This document shows, piece by piece, positions 40,251 through 52,300 of a stretch of DNA of 64,000 nucleotides. Origin of the DNA: Anas platyrhynchos. Lineage: Eukaryota > Chordata > Aves > Anseriformes > Anatidae. Under the pieces are notes generated by a model that worked only from the letters and a program-made list of their open reading frames with translations, was not told the origin of the DNA and made no database searches. The translations under genes were made by a program, and so were the position numbers. The stretch is from contig NC_092604.1 of the NCBI RefSeq assembly GCF_047663525.1, positions 11,643,501 through 11,707,500 of the forward strand, written 5' to 3'. Positions within the stretch are counted from its first letter, which is position 1. Each line of letters opens with the position of its first letter.

Positions 40251-43200
40251 ATGTTATATTGCAAAGGGATGGGAACATAGGTGGTGGCATAGAAAATATT
40301 TCTTTGGAGCCTTTTCTGCCAGAAAATGATGTGCACAGAATTTTATGAAGTATAATTTATTGGCCTCATTTAGGCTTATAATTTAAAACTCCTTATGAAA
40401 AAGGTATTAACTAGAGTGGATTGGTAAGGAAACGGCAAGGACAGAGCAGGCTTCAAGTGTGTGCTGGTGGGTAGAAGGAAGCAATATCCTAATGTGAGAT
40501 CGGATGTAAGAACTCCCCTTCTGTTTACATGTCCCTGCAGCATCTGGCAACGGAGAGGCCTCGTTCTCTGACCTGGCTCTTCTGAGCACGCTTGTGAATG
40601 AAAAAATATATATATATCGAACGTGCTGATGGGGTATACAGAGCACATTAAGGTTAAATAATGGATCACGTCAGAGTGGAGAGCTAGGGCAGGGAGCTTT
40701 GCTGAACTGGTGAGTGAGGGCTGGAGAGAATTACTGGAGCCAAAGAGAAGGGGCAGACCACAAGACAGATTTCAAACCAGGGCAACATAAGAGCTCCCTG
40801 TCCATATTACACAGGTTTTATTGTAGCATTGAATAACTCATTTCTATTTGCAATGAATTGCAGTTTCCTTTGCTGAGGTTTCTTTATAATAGCTCATGGG
40901 GACGGGTAATCCCCAGGCTGTGGCAAAGCCATAGGAATGGCAGGGGGAGCTGTCAAGGAAAAATGGGAGGTGAATTCTACCCCTTTGCCTTTTTGCTGCC
41001 CAATATATGCTTGGGAGCATGGCTGTGAGTCTTCCTGGAGGGAGCAAGGGGGAGGGAATCAATGTCCTCAGTTGCTGATGCAGCTTGGTCCAGGCTGGTG
41101 GCTGTGAGCTTCATCCCCTCCTCGTGTTCCAAGGCTGGGCACGCGAGCATCTGGGGATGCAGCACAGCCCCCAACACCCAGCATGATGTCCTGCAGGAAG
41201 GCTGCCAGGGCTCTTCATTAGCAGGCAGTGCTTCTTACCTGTAGAGAGCAGCACCCAGTGTTGGTTTGGAAGCCAACCTTACTGGAGGAGAAAAGGCTTC
41301 AGCTCGGGAAGCCTGCGATGTTCCTTCCAGCCAGAACTGCACGCTTCTTTTGCCTCTCAGTTCTCGTACGTAGTAACTCTTCACCTTTAAGTCCGGTTCA
41401 AGGGAGGCTATTTCAGTATATAATAACGTCTTTCCCTGCATGGATGCAAATGGTAAAAGGATTTTTAGTACAAAGAGCCCAGGCTTTTTAGAACAGACAA
41501 GAAAAGATGGAAATCCTACATCAAAAACACAATTTATGGCATCCGTTTTGGCCATCCCGGTATTTATTTTTTATAGAAGTGAAAAGAACTTAAATAATTC
41601 ATCCACCTGAGAGCTCATAACTCTCTGGCCTGCGTAGAATATCTTTCATATATCTCATAACCTAGAGCTTATTGACAAACTGTATGAAAAATAACAGCCC
41701 TTTCACTTGCAAAAGCAAAATCCAATTTATTGATTGTGATAGTCTAAATAATGGCATTTCTATTGACCGAAAAGTATTGCCCAAACAGGTTAGAGTTTAC
41801 TTAACTCAGGGTATGAAATGTCCCGTGCATACCATCATAACACCAAAATGTACTCAATCGTTTTCCTTCCTTGGTTATACTGCCACTGTGATCAAACTAT
41901 TTTACAAAGGCACTTGAGATAGGTGCTTAATGGAATTAAACACAAGATTTTTTTGGCGAGGTGGGAAACAGGGTCAAGAATATGTATTTTTCTCTGACAA
42001 TATGGTAAAGGTTTATCCACAGTGTATGCATGCAGCTGATGTAGCAACCATTAGATGCTCTGAAGTGACAGGTTGGAGCTGTGGGCGTCCCTCTGTGGCT
42101 GTTGGGTGCTGTCAGCAGTCCCAGGAGATCCCACGAGCAGGGTGTGGGTGGAGTGGAGGTAGCTGGATGTGCCTGATAGTGTCTTTGAATTTCCTTTGGA
42201 AAGGGCCATGGAGAAGCAGTCTTTGCACCTTGTCAGCAGACTCTTGGTTGGTTTTCAGCTCTCTGGTGCCTTCCTTTTCTCATTGTCAGTTTGACCGGGA
42301 TCTTCTGCCTGCTGTGCGACTTTGGTGCTGTGCTAGTAACAGGCCGAGGAAAGAAGAGCCTGCTCTCGTGCTTCCATTAGGGTGACAGACGCAAGTGTTA
42401 AAGTTAGCACCCATATTTGACTCTAGAACTACCTGAAGCTCCTGGTGGGATTGTTCCAGGGTCCGAAGTTTGCATTAAATTTTTCTTTCTCCTCATCTTG
42501 TCAGGTTTCTGCTTTTGTTTGTTCGTTTCCCTGTCAGATTCTCTCTCCTAACTGGGTGACAAAGAGACTCTTACAGCCTCCAGCCGCTGAGACCCTTCCC
42601 CGTCAATTCTGCCTGGTAGAAAATGATTTTCTCCAGTCCCAGTCTTGCACGCATTCTGTTATTTAATTCATAAATGTTTAAATAGGGGCCTAAGAGATCC
42701 CAACTGTGTCTTTTTACATAATGAAATTACAAGGAGTCATATGTTGCTACCATCCATAAACTTATTGTGCACTTTACATAAAATTCAGATCGGGTGGCTC
42801 TGCATGCCTGCATATTTTACATTTTCAACTTTATTAAAGAAATGAATAGAGTGCTGGAAAGGCTGCGTTGCTGTACGGTCAATTCAGATCCTGGGGGCCA
42901 TAAATCTGGAAGTCCATGATTTGTTGTGCTTTGCTCACAATAAATTAAGCCTTTCTTGATGGAAGGGTTGGCTGCATTTGTTGCAGTTTAGGTCACGGTA
43001 TTTGGATAAAGACGCTGCTGGACTTGCTGGGAAGGGAGTTTGAGCTGGGTTCAAAGAGGCAGGAAAATATCTGTGGTTTTTCAAGCTACTGGAGCTGGAA
43101 GTGATACAGGTGTTCAACTCAGGAGACCTGAGCAGAGACGATGATTTTCAGCTGAGGACTGACTGCATTTTAAAGGGTTTTGATGTGTTTCTTGAAGTGT

Positions 43201-46200
43201 GTTTGCACAGACAAAGCAAAAAAGCTTAACCAACAGGGACAAAACCTGGAGGTAGGTGTGATGTGGCTGGGACAGGCAGCAGCTGTGTGCCCGTGGCCTG
43301 ACCAGGAAGATGCCACCAGGGCAGCTCTGTCCCCTGGGTCAAGCCAGCCCCACAGAGTACGTGTCACCTGGCACCGCAGTGGGCATTATTCAAACAAAAA
43401 TGTGTGATTTTATCTCCGTGGCCAGTAATGTGCCCACAATTGCTGCTTGATGGTGTCTCTGCTGGGTAAGGAAGGGGGCTGATGTGCAGAGCCTGGTGAT
43501 GCACCAAGTATTACGGCTGCAACCATGAAATCATAATATCATTTAAAAACAAATCATTTCAAACTGCTTAAGCCTGTCATGCCTAGCACGAAGGATGATT
43601 TACTTGATAGTTACTTATATTTTTTCCATTAAGAAAAAATAATCATTAGTCCTAGATTTTTCTCCCTCATCTAGATTTAAACCTTCCCTTAGACAGAAAG
43701 GGAAAACATTCCTGCCATTGCACAAGACAAAAGGATGTTCTGTTGAAAGCTCATTTAAATATAATCTGAAAGCAATGCTGAAATAACCAGCTATTCATTA
43801 AGGACTAACCCAAGAATAACTAGCTTCCCCTGCCACAAATGCAGGTTAGCTCACACCACGACGTTTCTTTCCTCTCCAGGCACCAAATTTTTGAATCAAT
43901 TTAGTGAGATGAACTGGGGAGGTGAAAAAAAAATCAAATCAAAACAAATGAACAACAAACAAACAAATCCAAGCAGTGTTTTTTTTTGTTGTTCCAAGTG
44001 GGATATGATCAGCACTGGGAGGTAATGTGACAAATTCATTCCCAGCTTATTTGCTGGGAACCAACCAAACATAAGAAAATCAGACATAACAGCTGATTAA
44101 CTGGCACTCTACTCTTTTTCCTAGAGATGCCTCTGTTGGAAACAGAACTATGCCAATAAGAGTGTACTAGGTGCAGGTATAGGTATGAGAACTCACTGCT
44201 ATTTAAGAATTCACTAAACAGCTCAGGAACATTGGTATTAATTTTACCACATGAAAATATAAAAGAGTTTAATCATTTTGGCCATATTACTGCATGACAG
44301 AGGGGTGGGCAGCACATTCCAAATCTGCTCTGAATAAATATTGGGCAAAGACAATAAATTTTCTTCAAGAGAAGGATATATTTCAGGTTTAATATTGAAG
44401 TGGCCAGGCCCTGTCTGTGGCTTGCAGGATGCTTCTGGCAGCACTTCCCTACCTAAAGTGCCCCAACTGATGTCTTGTGCAATAAAAGGCCTTACAGCGT
44501 GGTGCCCAGCGGTGGCTGCGAGGTGCTGACATTGCAAACTGGCCCTGCATTTCAGTTCTGGAGAGAGACTTTACACATTACACATTAATTACACTTTACA
44601 CATTAATTGTCCATTAGTAATTGCCTGGCAGCTGCTGTCTGAGGGAGCTGGTGTTACTGTTAACACCACCAAAATAAAAAAGAGAGGAAAAAAATGGGAA
44701 ACCTGAGCTGGTACCCATGAAATGCATGGGAACTTCTCGTATCCTCAGGCCAGGGGAAAGCTGCTCTGACCTCGGCAATCAGCATACCTCCAGCGTGAAC
44801 ATAAAGCACCTGACAAACTCTTCCAAACACCAGCCTGAACTTGAGGCGAATTGCTTTTGCTGAACAGCGATTATAATTCCTGCTGTATATCCAGATTTTG
44901 ACAAGTAAATCTCATATTTTAAACACAGGATTAAAAAATTTTATTACTACAGTGGGGATTAAGTAGTAAAGCCTCAGAATGTAAGTCTGCAAAGTAGGAA
45001 ACACAGGAAAATAAAGTAAAATCTATTGTTCAAAATAACTCAGGCTTAACCCCTTGTCACCTGGTGCAGACCCAGATTGCAATCGGTGCAGTCCTGTAAT
45101 AATTATCCCCAGGTCTCTCGTAACATTTCACAAGGGCAGGTAGGGGATATGGAATTTCTTCCTGTTGTTCTTCAAATCCCTCCATTTCCAGACTTGGCTG
45201 CACCATCGTGTTCAGAAATAACAGTGGCATTGAATAGCATCCGAATGAGAAATTCAAGCCAGCCAGTCTTGTTTGCCACACAAACTCATCTGATTACTGT
45301 GTGGCTCGTTTCCGTTCTTTCTTGTTTGCTTTTAAAGGAAAGTCTCTTTATTAAGACCTCCATTGTAAAAGTGCAGTAAATACAATAATTTCTCAGCTGA
45401 CAAATTGAGCTACAGGGTGAAATCCCAATTACATAGGAGCCAGCAGAAGCCTGTCCCTTGTTTTTGTTGAGCCCAGGATTTTTGTGCAAGATTCCTAATT
45501 TTGAACCTGCCCCCACAAGGGAGATCCTGGGAAGGAGATGGGACAGAGAGAGCTGGAAATTGTGGGGTGTTTCCTAGCTGTGCACTGCCACAAAACCTCC
45601 CTTTTCTAACGTGATGGATAACAATATTTCTGTACCTGCCAGGTGGAAATTTAATTCATCTGTGGCGGGTAGGTGATTTGAAGTCCTTGGCTGAAAGCTG
45701 TTATGGAAATGGAAATAATAATTCTTCCAGGATTATTTGAATGCACGAATTTAGAGGCTGCCACCTCACACCTCCAGCTTCAGAAGGTGAACTCACAAAA
45801 GGCACAGTTGTCACTCCACTGAAATTTCCCTCCAGACTTTCCTATCCAGAACAATGAGAACCGTGAACTTTACCACAGGGAGCTGTAGCTGAAACTGGCA
45901 CCAAGAGTAAGAGTCTAATGGAAATAACATCCTGTTTTTGGATGAATAGAGATACTGCTTGATGTTTACTATGGCTTTTCTTCTCTCCCCGTGCTCACAC
46001 ACATTTGATAAATTGTATTTTTCCCAGAAATACTGGCTATCAGCAGCTGCTGGACTCAGGACCACTGTAGAATTTAGAACTTGATGCTGATATATTATGT
46101 GAAACTCTATCAAACCAACAGCTCAAGCTGTTCTTAGGATTCGGTTTTTCTCTACCAATATTGCTTTTCTAAACAGCTAATGGACATCTAGTATCCAATT

Positions 46201-48839
46201 AGCTGTCTGCTCCTTTGGATACAGCTTAAGAATCTAATAAAATCACAAGCACAATCCTAAATCTTATACATCTGAAATCCTTATTCTCATTTCTTCCAGA
46301 CAGAATTCTGGAGGATTTGTTTCTTTCCAAATGAACATTTCTTTGTCTCATATACACTTGTGACTTTTTAGGATGAACAGTGAAAAGGTTGATGAATGTA
46401 AGCCTTCAGAGATTCCCCTGCTTTTCTAAGGGAGGTAAATCTATCTAATCATGGGTTAATTACCAGCTATTTTCACACTACTAGAACATTCTTAAAAAAC
46501 AAATCAATGTCTAATAAATGATTTGTGTGTATCCAATAATTAAAACGCTAATGCACAGCACTCACCAACTTTTACCATGCTGAAACTGTCAGAAGATGCT
46601 GTTTGATTCTAGCAGTATCAGCAGCACAGTCCTCTCATATAGCCCAGTTATTCTTGCATAGGGAATTAAAATTGCAGATGAGATTATTTAAACCCTCTCT
46701 GTGCTAAGGAGTTATAACAATTGCTGGCATGCTAAATGAATACTGAGCTATTCTACTTACTGGCACTATCAGTTATGCTCCTGTTTCTCCATGCAAAGAA
46801 CATAGAGATTTGGCTACCCTGAATACAAAAGAAAGCTTAGGACAGGAGTAGAGGTCATTCTGGGGCCAGAGAAATTTTTAAAGTTTTTTCTTTCCAAGTA
46901 ATTTTAGCCTTCTTTTGATATGGTCCTTAATTAACCAGCAAACTTGTCTTTTCATTTCCAATTAAATGTATTGATGGTGCGCTCCAACTTGGCTTGTAAT
47001 CTACTGTTTTCTCCTTGGTGTAATCAATACAGGGATGCCACAAAGCTACAGGTGACATTAAAAAGAACTTTTCTTTCTCCCACGTAATTAATTGCCTCTA
47101 TGTCTCCATTCCACCATATAACCAGTGTAACAAAATAGCCCAGAGGACTGCATTATGGGGATAGTGGGGCTAATTTTTTGGTAATACTGGGCCTCCTTGG
47201 TTGAAGCAGAGCTGAAGAGAAGTCCTGCAGTTCTGAAAAACAAACTTATTGATTTGTATTTGAGATAAGCTTTTAAGAGGAACACACAAAAATCTGGGAA
47301 ACCTTCATCTTGCCCTGAAGTTTTTGCACCCATGAAGTCTCTCTTCGTGGCTTCAAAACAAAGTGTGTGGTCATGGGCTGGCTCTTGGGCACTCTCAAGG
47401 CCAAGAGATGCAGTAAAGGAGAAAATAGTAGGGCAAACACTAATAGTTCTATCCCAAAGACAGAATCTGAATTTGGTGAGCAGCTGAGGTTTGCAAGTTA
47501 GGCATGCAGCAGGCAGATGTAATTTAAGCTCACTGCCCTCAATCAGAGCCTTACCACCACCTCATTTCTGTGCTCTGCAAAGTCCAATCGCCCTAGAGGA
47601 AGGCCTGCCGAGCAGTGTCAGAGCCCATTGGAAGGGGTACACGCGCTGCAGTCCTCGTAATTAGTTTCAGAGCTTCCATTACTCAGAGGAGCTCTGCAAT
47701 CCCAGAACAGGGGCCCTGCGTGTGTGCACAGCATGGTTATGGGAATGCGGCATCCACTGCGCTGCACCAAGCTGTTGGCTCACCAAGGCTGGTGCCCTGA
47801 GTTTGTTCCAGAAGCCTGTGCTTGTTGCAGCTTCAATGGGGTGTGATGGGGCCAAGGCATCCAGGAAGAGGATGCCCGAGGTCACTCTCCAAGATGAAGG
47901 GTTTAGCTTTGTTTGCAGCTTACCCTACCAGACTTAACATATGTAGCTGTAACCTAGAGGCTGCAAACCAGAGGTGGCTCTGGGTGATGTTGCTGGAGGT
48001 GAAACACAGGTTAGCTGGAGTTGAAAAGTTATTGGAAACAATCCAAATTCAGGCATCCTTTACGTTTAGGGTATGATTGGGTCATGCTCACTGTGCAGGA
48101 CGTGGCCACTCACAGTTACACAGCCCTCCAGACAATTTGGGCACACAACGTGGAACTGAATCAAGTTGTTCAGTAGCTTGACTTCACGCTGCTGCTCTTG
48201 TCAACTCTAAAAGTAAGTACTGATAAATAATAAATAGTGGAGGATAGTGTTGCCCTGCTGTCATGAATTGCACAGAGCTTTTATCGTCTCAATGCAGACA
48301 ATGTAGTGGGGCTATTACTTGGGTAAAAGCTCTGGGATTTGGCACGACTGAAGGAAAGAACAAAAGATGACAGAAAAGGCAAGTGGAGTTTAGGGTTTTT
48401 TGTTAATTAACTTCCTCCTTGGCCCTTACTTTCACTGTTGCCAGCAATCCAACTCACGGCTTTGTCCGCAAAGCCCAGCAGTCACAGTGCCTGATCCTGG
48501 GGGCAGTTTGTGTTAGATGGCAGATAAACACAAAGCTGCAGGTAAGCCAGCGGTAATGAGTTTGCAACCACTCCCTGAGCAGCTGGGCAAGGGGAACAGC
48601 ATCCTGCCGAGCCTGGGAGCCTGGCCGGGTGGGATTTATCCCCTTGCCACAGAGGCAGAGCACAAAATGGGGCTCGTTGAAGAGCTGGGCTATGGGGAGC
48701 AAAGGGCCCAGCAGGGCAGGAGGGTGCTGGGTGGGGTTGGGGTGCATGGGCTGGGGGCTTTTTCTGCCCCTGTATCGACGAGGAGTGCTGGCAGGGTGTG
48801 ACAGGGCAGGACGTGCCCTGAGGGGGAGGCATTTTTAAT

Positions 48840-49340
48840 TTTTATTCAGAGGGGAACAACACGGAGCCCGAAACGTGTGGTGGGGATGAAGGGAACGAGC
48901 CGGGCTCCAGCGGGCTGAGGGGAAGCGGGCGGCTGGCGGAGCGCTTCGGGAGGGCGCGGGGAATCGCCTGGCCGCTTTCAAAGCCTGTAACGGCTCTAAC
49001 GGCTGGAACAGCTGTAACGGATCTAACGGCTCTAACGGCCCTAACGGTTCCAACGGCCGCAGCAGCAGGCCAGGCCCCGCCGTCCCGCAGCCTCTGCTGC
49101 CCCCTGTCGGCCCGCGCCGCCTCAGCGCCCATCGATCGGGCCGTATATTACCGCGGCCTGCTGGCTCCCGGGGCCAAACCTCGGGGTTTTAAAACAGGTT
49201 CACCAAATTGTCAATTAAGTGCAAATCAATCCTCAGCCATTTATCACCGTGTTAATCCGTCCGCGCGGTCCGGGGCGAAAAATCGATCGGCTCCTGTCAC
49301 CGGGGACCAATCGAGGAGAGCTCGAAGACCAACATCTGCT
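48840..49340. other. CpG-rich patch far from any recognised gene
   Basis: About 500 bases dense in CpG in a region otherwise poor in it. It includes a 9-bp tandem array (48986-49058) and then sequence resembling a conserved element (CACCAAATTGTCAATTAAG and TTATCACCGTGTTAATCCG). It could be a promoter of an unannotated transcript or a methylation-free enhancer. No coding exon is identifiable on either strand. Confidence 0.5.
48986..49058. repeat. 9-bp tandem array of TAACGGCTC-type units (MYB-like sites)
   Basis: About eight units of 9 bp. Seven contain YAACGG (six TAACGG, one CAACGG) and one is degraded to GAACAG. YAACKG is the classical MYB recognition core. On the minus strand the array reads as repeated Pro-Leu-Glu or Val-Arg-Ala peptides, which I consider spurious. 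Confidence 0.75.
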
Positions 49341-52300
49341 GCATCAGGGCAACAGCTGAAATTTATAATCTCAGAGAAAAATTGCTGCTTGCCAAGAGGC
49401 ACATTAGGAAGTTGGGGAAGTTGAGGGCGTGCGGGGGGGAAGGGGCTGCCACAAAGCGCCTGTGCAGGCAGGGTCGCAGGGGGCTCCGGCGGCTGTGGCT
49501 GAGGAGCTGCTGGTTTGTGGCGGGGAGAAATAAAGGCTGCTGCTAACTCGGAGAGTGATGAGGGGATACAGGCAGCTCTGAGGCGTCCAGGGGATGCTTC
49601 GTGTCCAACATTTGGTTCTGACCTGGGGAAGAGGCAATGGGGAGGCCTCCAGCTCTGCCACTGCACGCTGGTGGGCATCTGCTCCCCCTGAGCCAATCTG
49701 TGGCAGTGATATCCCCTGCTTTCTAAAACATTTGTAGTGACTGAGGTGCCTTTCACATAGAATATCTTAGGTACTGTTTCTCGAACTGGAATAAACACCA
49801 GCAGGGTTGTTCAGCAACAGTTTATTGTGCTCGAAAGCAGAGGATGGAGCAGCAGCACCCACAGGAGTCTGCAGCCACCCGCCCCTCTGCCTGCTGCACC
49901 CACGGGCAGTCAGTTTTACTGCAGCAGCACCCAGAGGCACAAAGGCAGGGCTGCAGACCTGTGACCACGTACTGCTGCAGAAGTTTTTTCTTTCTGCTGT
50001 ATCCCTTTGCCACGTCTTGCCTGAAAAGCCTGTGCAACAACCTGTGGGAGGAAAATTGGGTAAATGCTGAAAGAAGGAAACTGCTTGCAAATGTGCTAGC
50101 ACACAAGCAGCAGAAGGGCCAGGCTGAGTTCAGATTTGTAAGTGCTTGAGACCGGGATACTGAATACAAGAAGAAATTTAACCCCTTTTATATGCTGACT
50201 TCTCCCCAGTTCAAAGTGCTGCACTTGAGCTTACGTGTCTTTCTTAAGTAGGCTCATTTCTCATGGATCACAGCACTCCTGAAGCTTGTGTCCGCTCAGA
50301 TTCTTGCATGAAGCTTCAGACCTACCCCTTGAGGAAACTGAAGCTCAAGAATTGTCCTAGGAGAAAGGAGACATGGTAATGACAAGGCCTTGCTGATATC
50401 TGGGAGACCCGACCATGCCTGCAGCAGCCAGCATGCCCTTGCAGTGTGCCAGTTTGGTGTACTGCAGAAGCCTGTGACCATCACATTTAATGGGAACATC
50501 TCAAGGGCTCTCCAGAGCCAGCTGCTGTTAACACAGAGCAGTGTTCTGAGCGTAATTATGGTTATTTTTTAAAATGCCTACAAAACAAACGCAGTTTTTA
50601 TGTCAGGGGAAATAAAGCGTCTCAGTTATTGTTTCATGGAGCTACCAGAATTGCTAGAAAGGATGTCACACTGCCTTCCCCAGAGGCTTGCTAAAGGACA
50701 ACATAGTCAAAGTCTCTTTCTGGAAGAGTTTACAAAGAGAAATGACTGCATTGGAGAGCTTATTTCTTGAGCTTCCTTTTACTTCTTACTGAATGCAGAG
50801 CTTGAAATCATAAGCACAGGTTAAGAGCTGGGAAATTCATTTTTTATTTTTTTTTAATCAGCATTTTTTCACAGCTGTAATCACGCTGTGTTTCAATATG
50901 AACTGAACTGAAAAGTGTCTTTTCATTGTGTGTCCTAGTCTGGTCCTTACCAGAATCACAATTGGTTAAACGCAGTTTTCTTGCAGGAAAGAAATCTGTG
51001 TCCAATCGTGCTTTGTTATTTTGGTGATGCCAGCAATCTGGCTATACATGAACAGAGGAGCTGAACGTATTATTGAACTGTTTAGAAACTGCCATATTTC
51101 AAGTAAAGAAAAAGGTACTTGCTACCTTCTCCTGACATTCAGATGCTCTTTATCCATGATACTGTATAGTTATTGGGATTAATGGAATGAAGGGAGAATC
51201 ATGTGTGGATCTCTTTCCCTCCAGCAACTTTCATTAGAATGAAAAAAATAGAAAAAAGAAATCAACTCCTTTTAGAGGGGGCTGAGGGGTGTTATATTTT
51301 TATTATAAAATCTGGTAAAATATCACTCAGAATCAGTTTGGTTGGTCTTGTTTCCCAGATTAAAGAATTAAGGATTGACTGAACTCTTCTCAAGTAGTTA
51401 AGAAATGAACCATCTGTATAAGAATCTAGGACAGATTACACTTAACCTTATTCTGAAGCAAGAGATTAAGATGAGAACAGCTACTGTAATTAAGATGCTG
51501 CAGATGCTGTTCACTAAATATGCAGCATAGGAGATCCTAGACTGCTGTACTGCAAGAAAGTGAAAAATAACACAGGATCTTTTCTAAAAGAGCCTCGATA
51601 TTTTGTCTGTTAAATCCATCTCACTCCGGTAACTTTTAACCAAACCTGTTACATTTGTCAGGCAGTGCTGTGCTAGTGATGCACTGCTGGGTTCACTTTC
51701 CATGGGCTGTGGTGATGTTCACCACTGCAGACTAAAGCAGGTTCAGGTGCCTGCCAGAGGGTTGCTCTCTTGCTAAACCACTGCAAAAGCTTCTGGAAAG
51801 GACTTTAGTCTTTTTGTGAGGTGTCAAAGGAAATAGGCAAGCTATGCCAGCCCAGCTTGGCAGCTGCTTCTGGGATTCCCAGCTAGAACAGATCATTCAT
51901 CATAATATTAACCAACATTTGTTATTAATAATAAGAGCTATGATTTAGGAGTAAGAAACCCTCAATATCAAGATCGGAAGAAACTTTTGCTTCTTTTTTT
52001 TTTTTTTTTTTAATTTAATTTATTTATTTGTTTTAGTTTTCCGTTTTTAAAGGTTACTGCAGTAAAAGGATTGTCCTGAAACCTTTCTTGAAGGTAAAGT
52101 AACTCATCAAGTGACAGTATGAAATATTGAATGGTGGGTGTAGAATCTGTCTGTCTTATATTTTGCTGGCCACAAGACTCTTTGCTGATGCCTGCAGAAG
52201 TCCGGGCTCCTCCTAACTCCAGAGAGCTGAAGTGCCTCAGACTGGGAGTACGTGAATATTGCTGACTTGGGGATTTTTCACGGATGCACATGAAAGTCAT

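Larger units (their letters stand above)
33891..48835. other. Gene-free intergenic region with AT-rich islands
   Basis: No frame in this stretch resembles a known protein. AT-rich blocks with many homeodomain-type words lie at about 34260-34720, 36900-37110, 38380-38740, 39960-40250, 41640-41900, 42640-42850, 43540-43860 and 44560-44640; they look like conserved non-coding sequence but I cannot test conservation. An (AT)n run lies at about 40604-40618. No further CR1 copy is recognised. Confidence 0.6.

Noticed and set aside
49244..49798. 184-codon minus-strand frame next to the CpG-rich patch
   Set aside because: No domain or signal is recognised, and overlapping frames in other phases are equally long. 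It is a weak candidate only if transcripts are found.
51994..52020. Poly(T) run as the start of a minus-strand retrocopy
   Set aside because: The adjoining minus-strand frame (52010-52300) matches no known protein. A homopolymer is sufficient.
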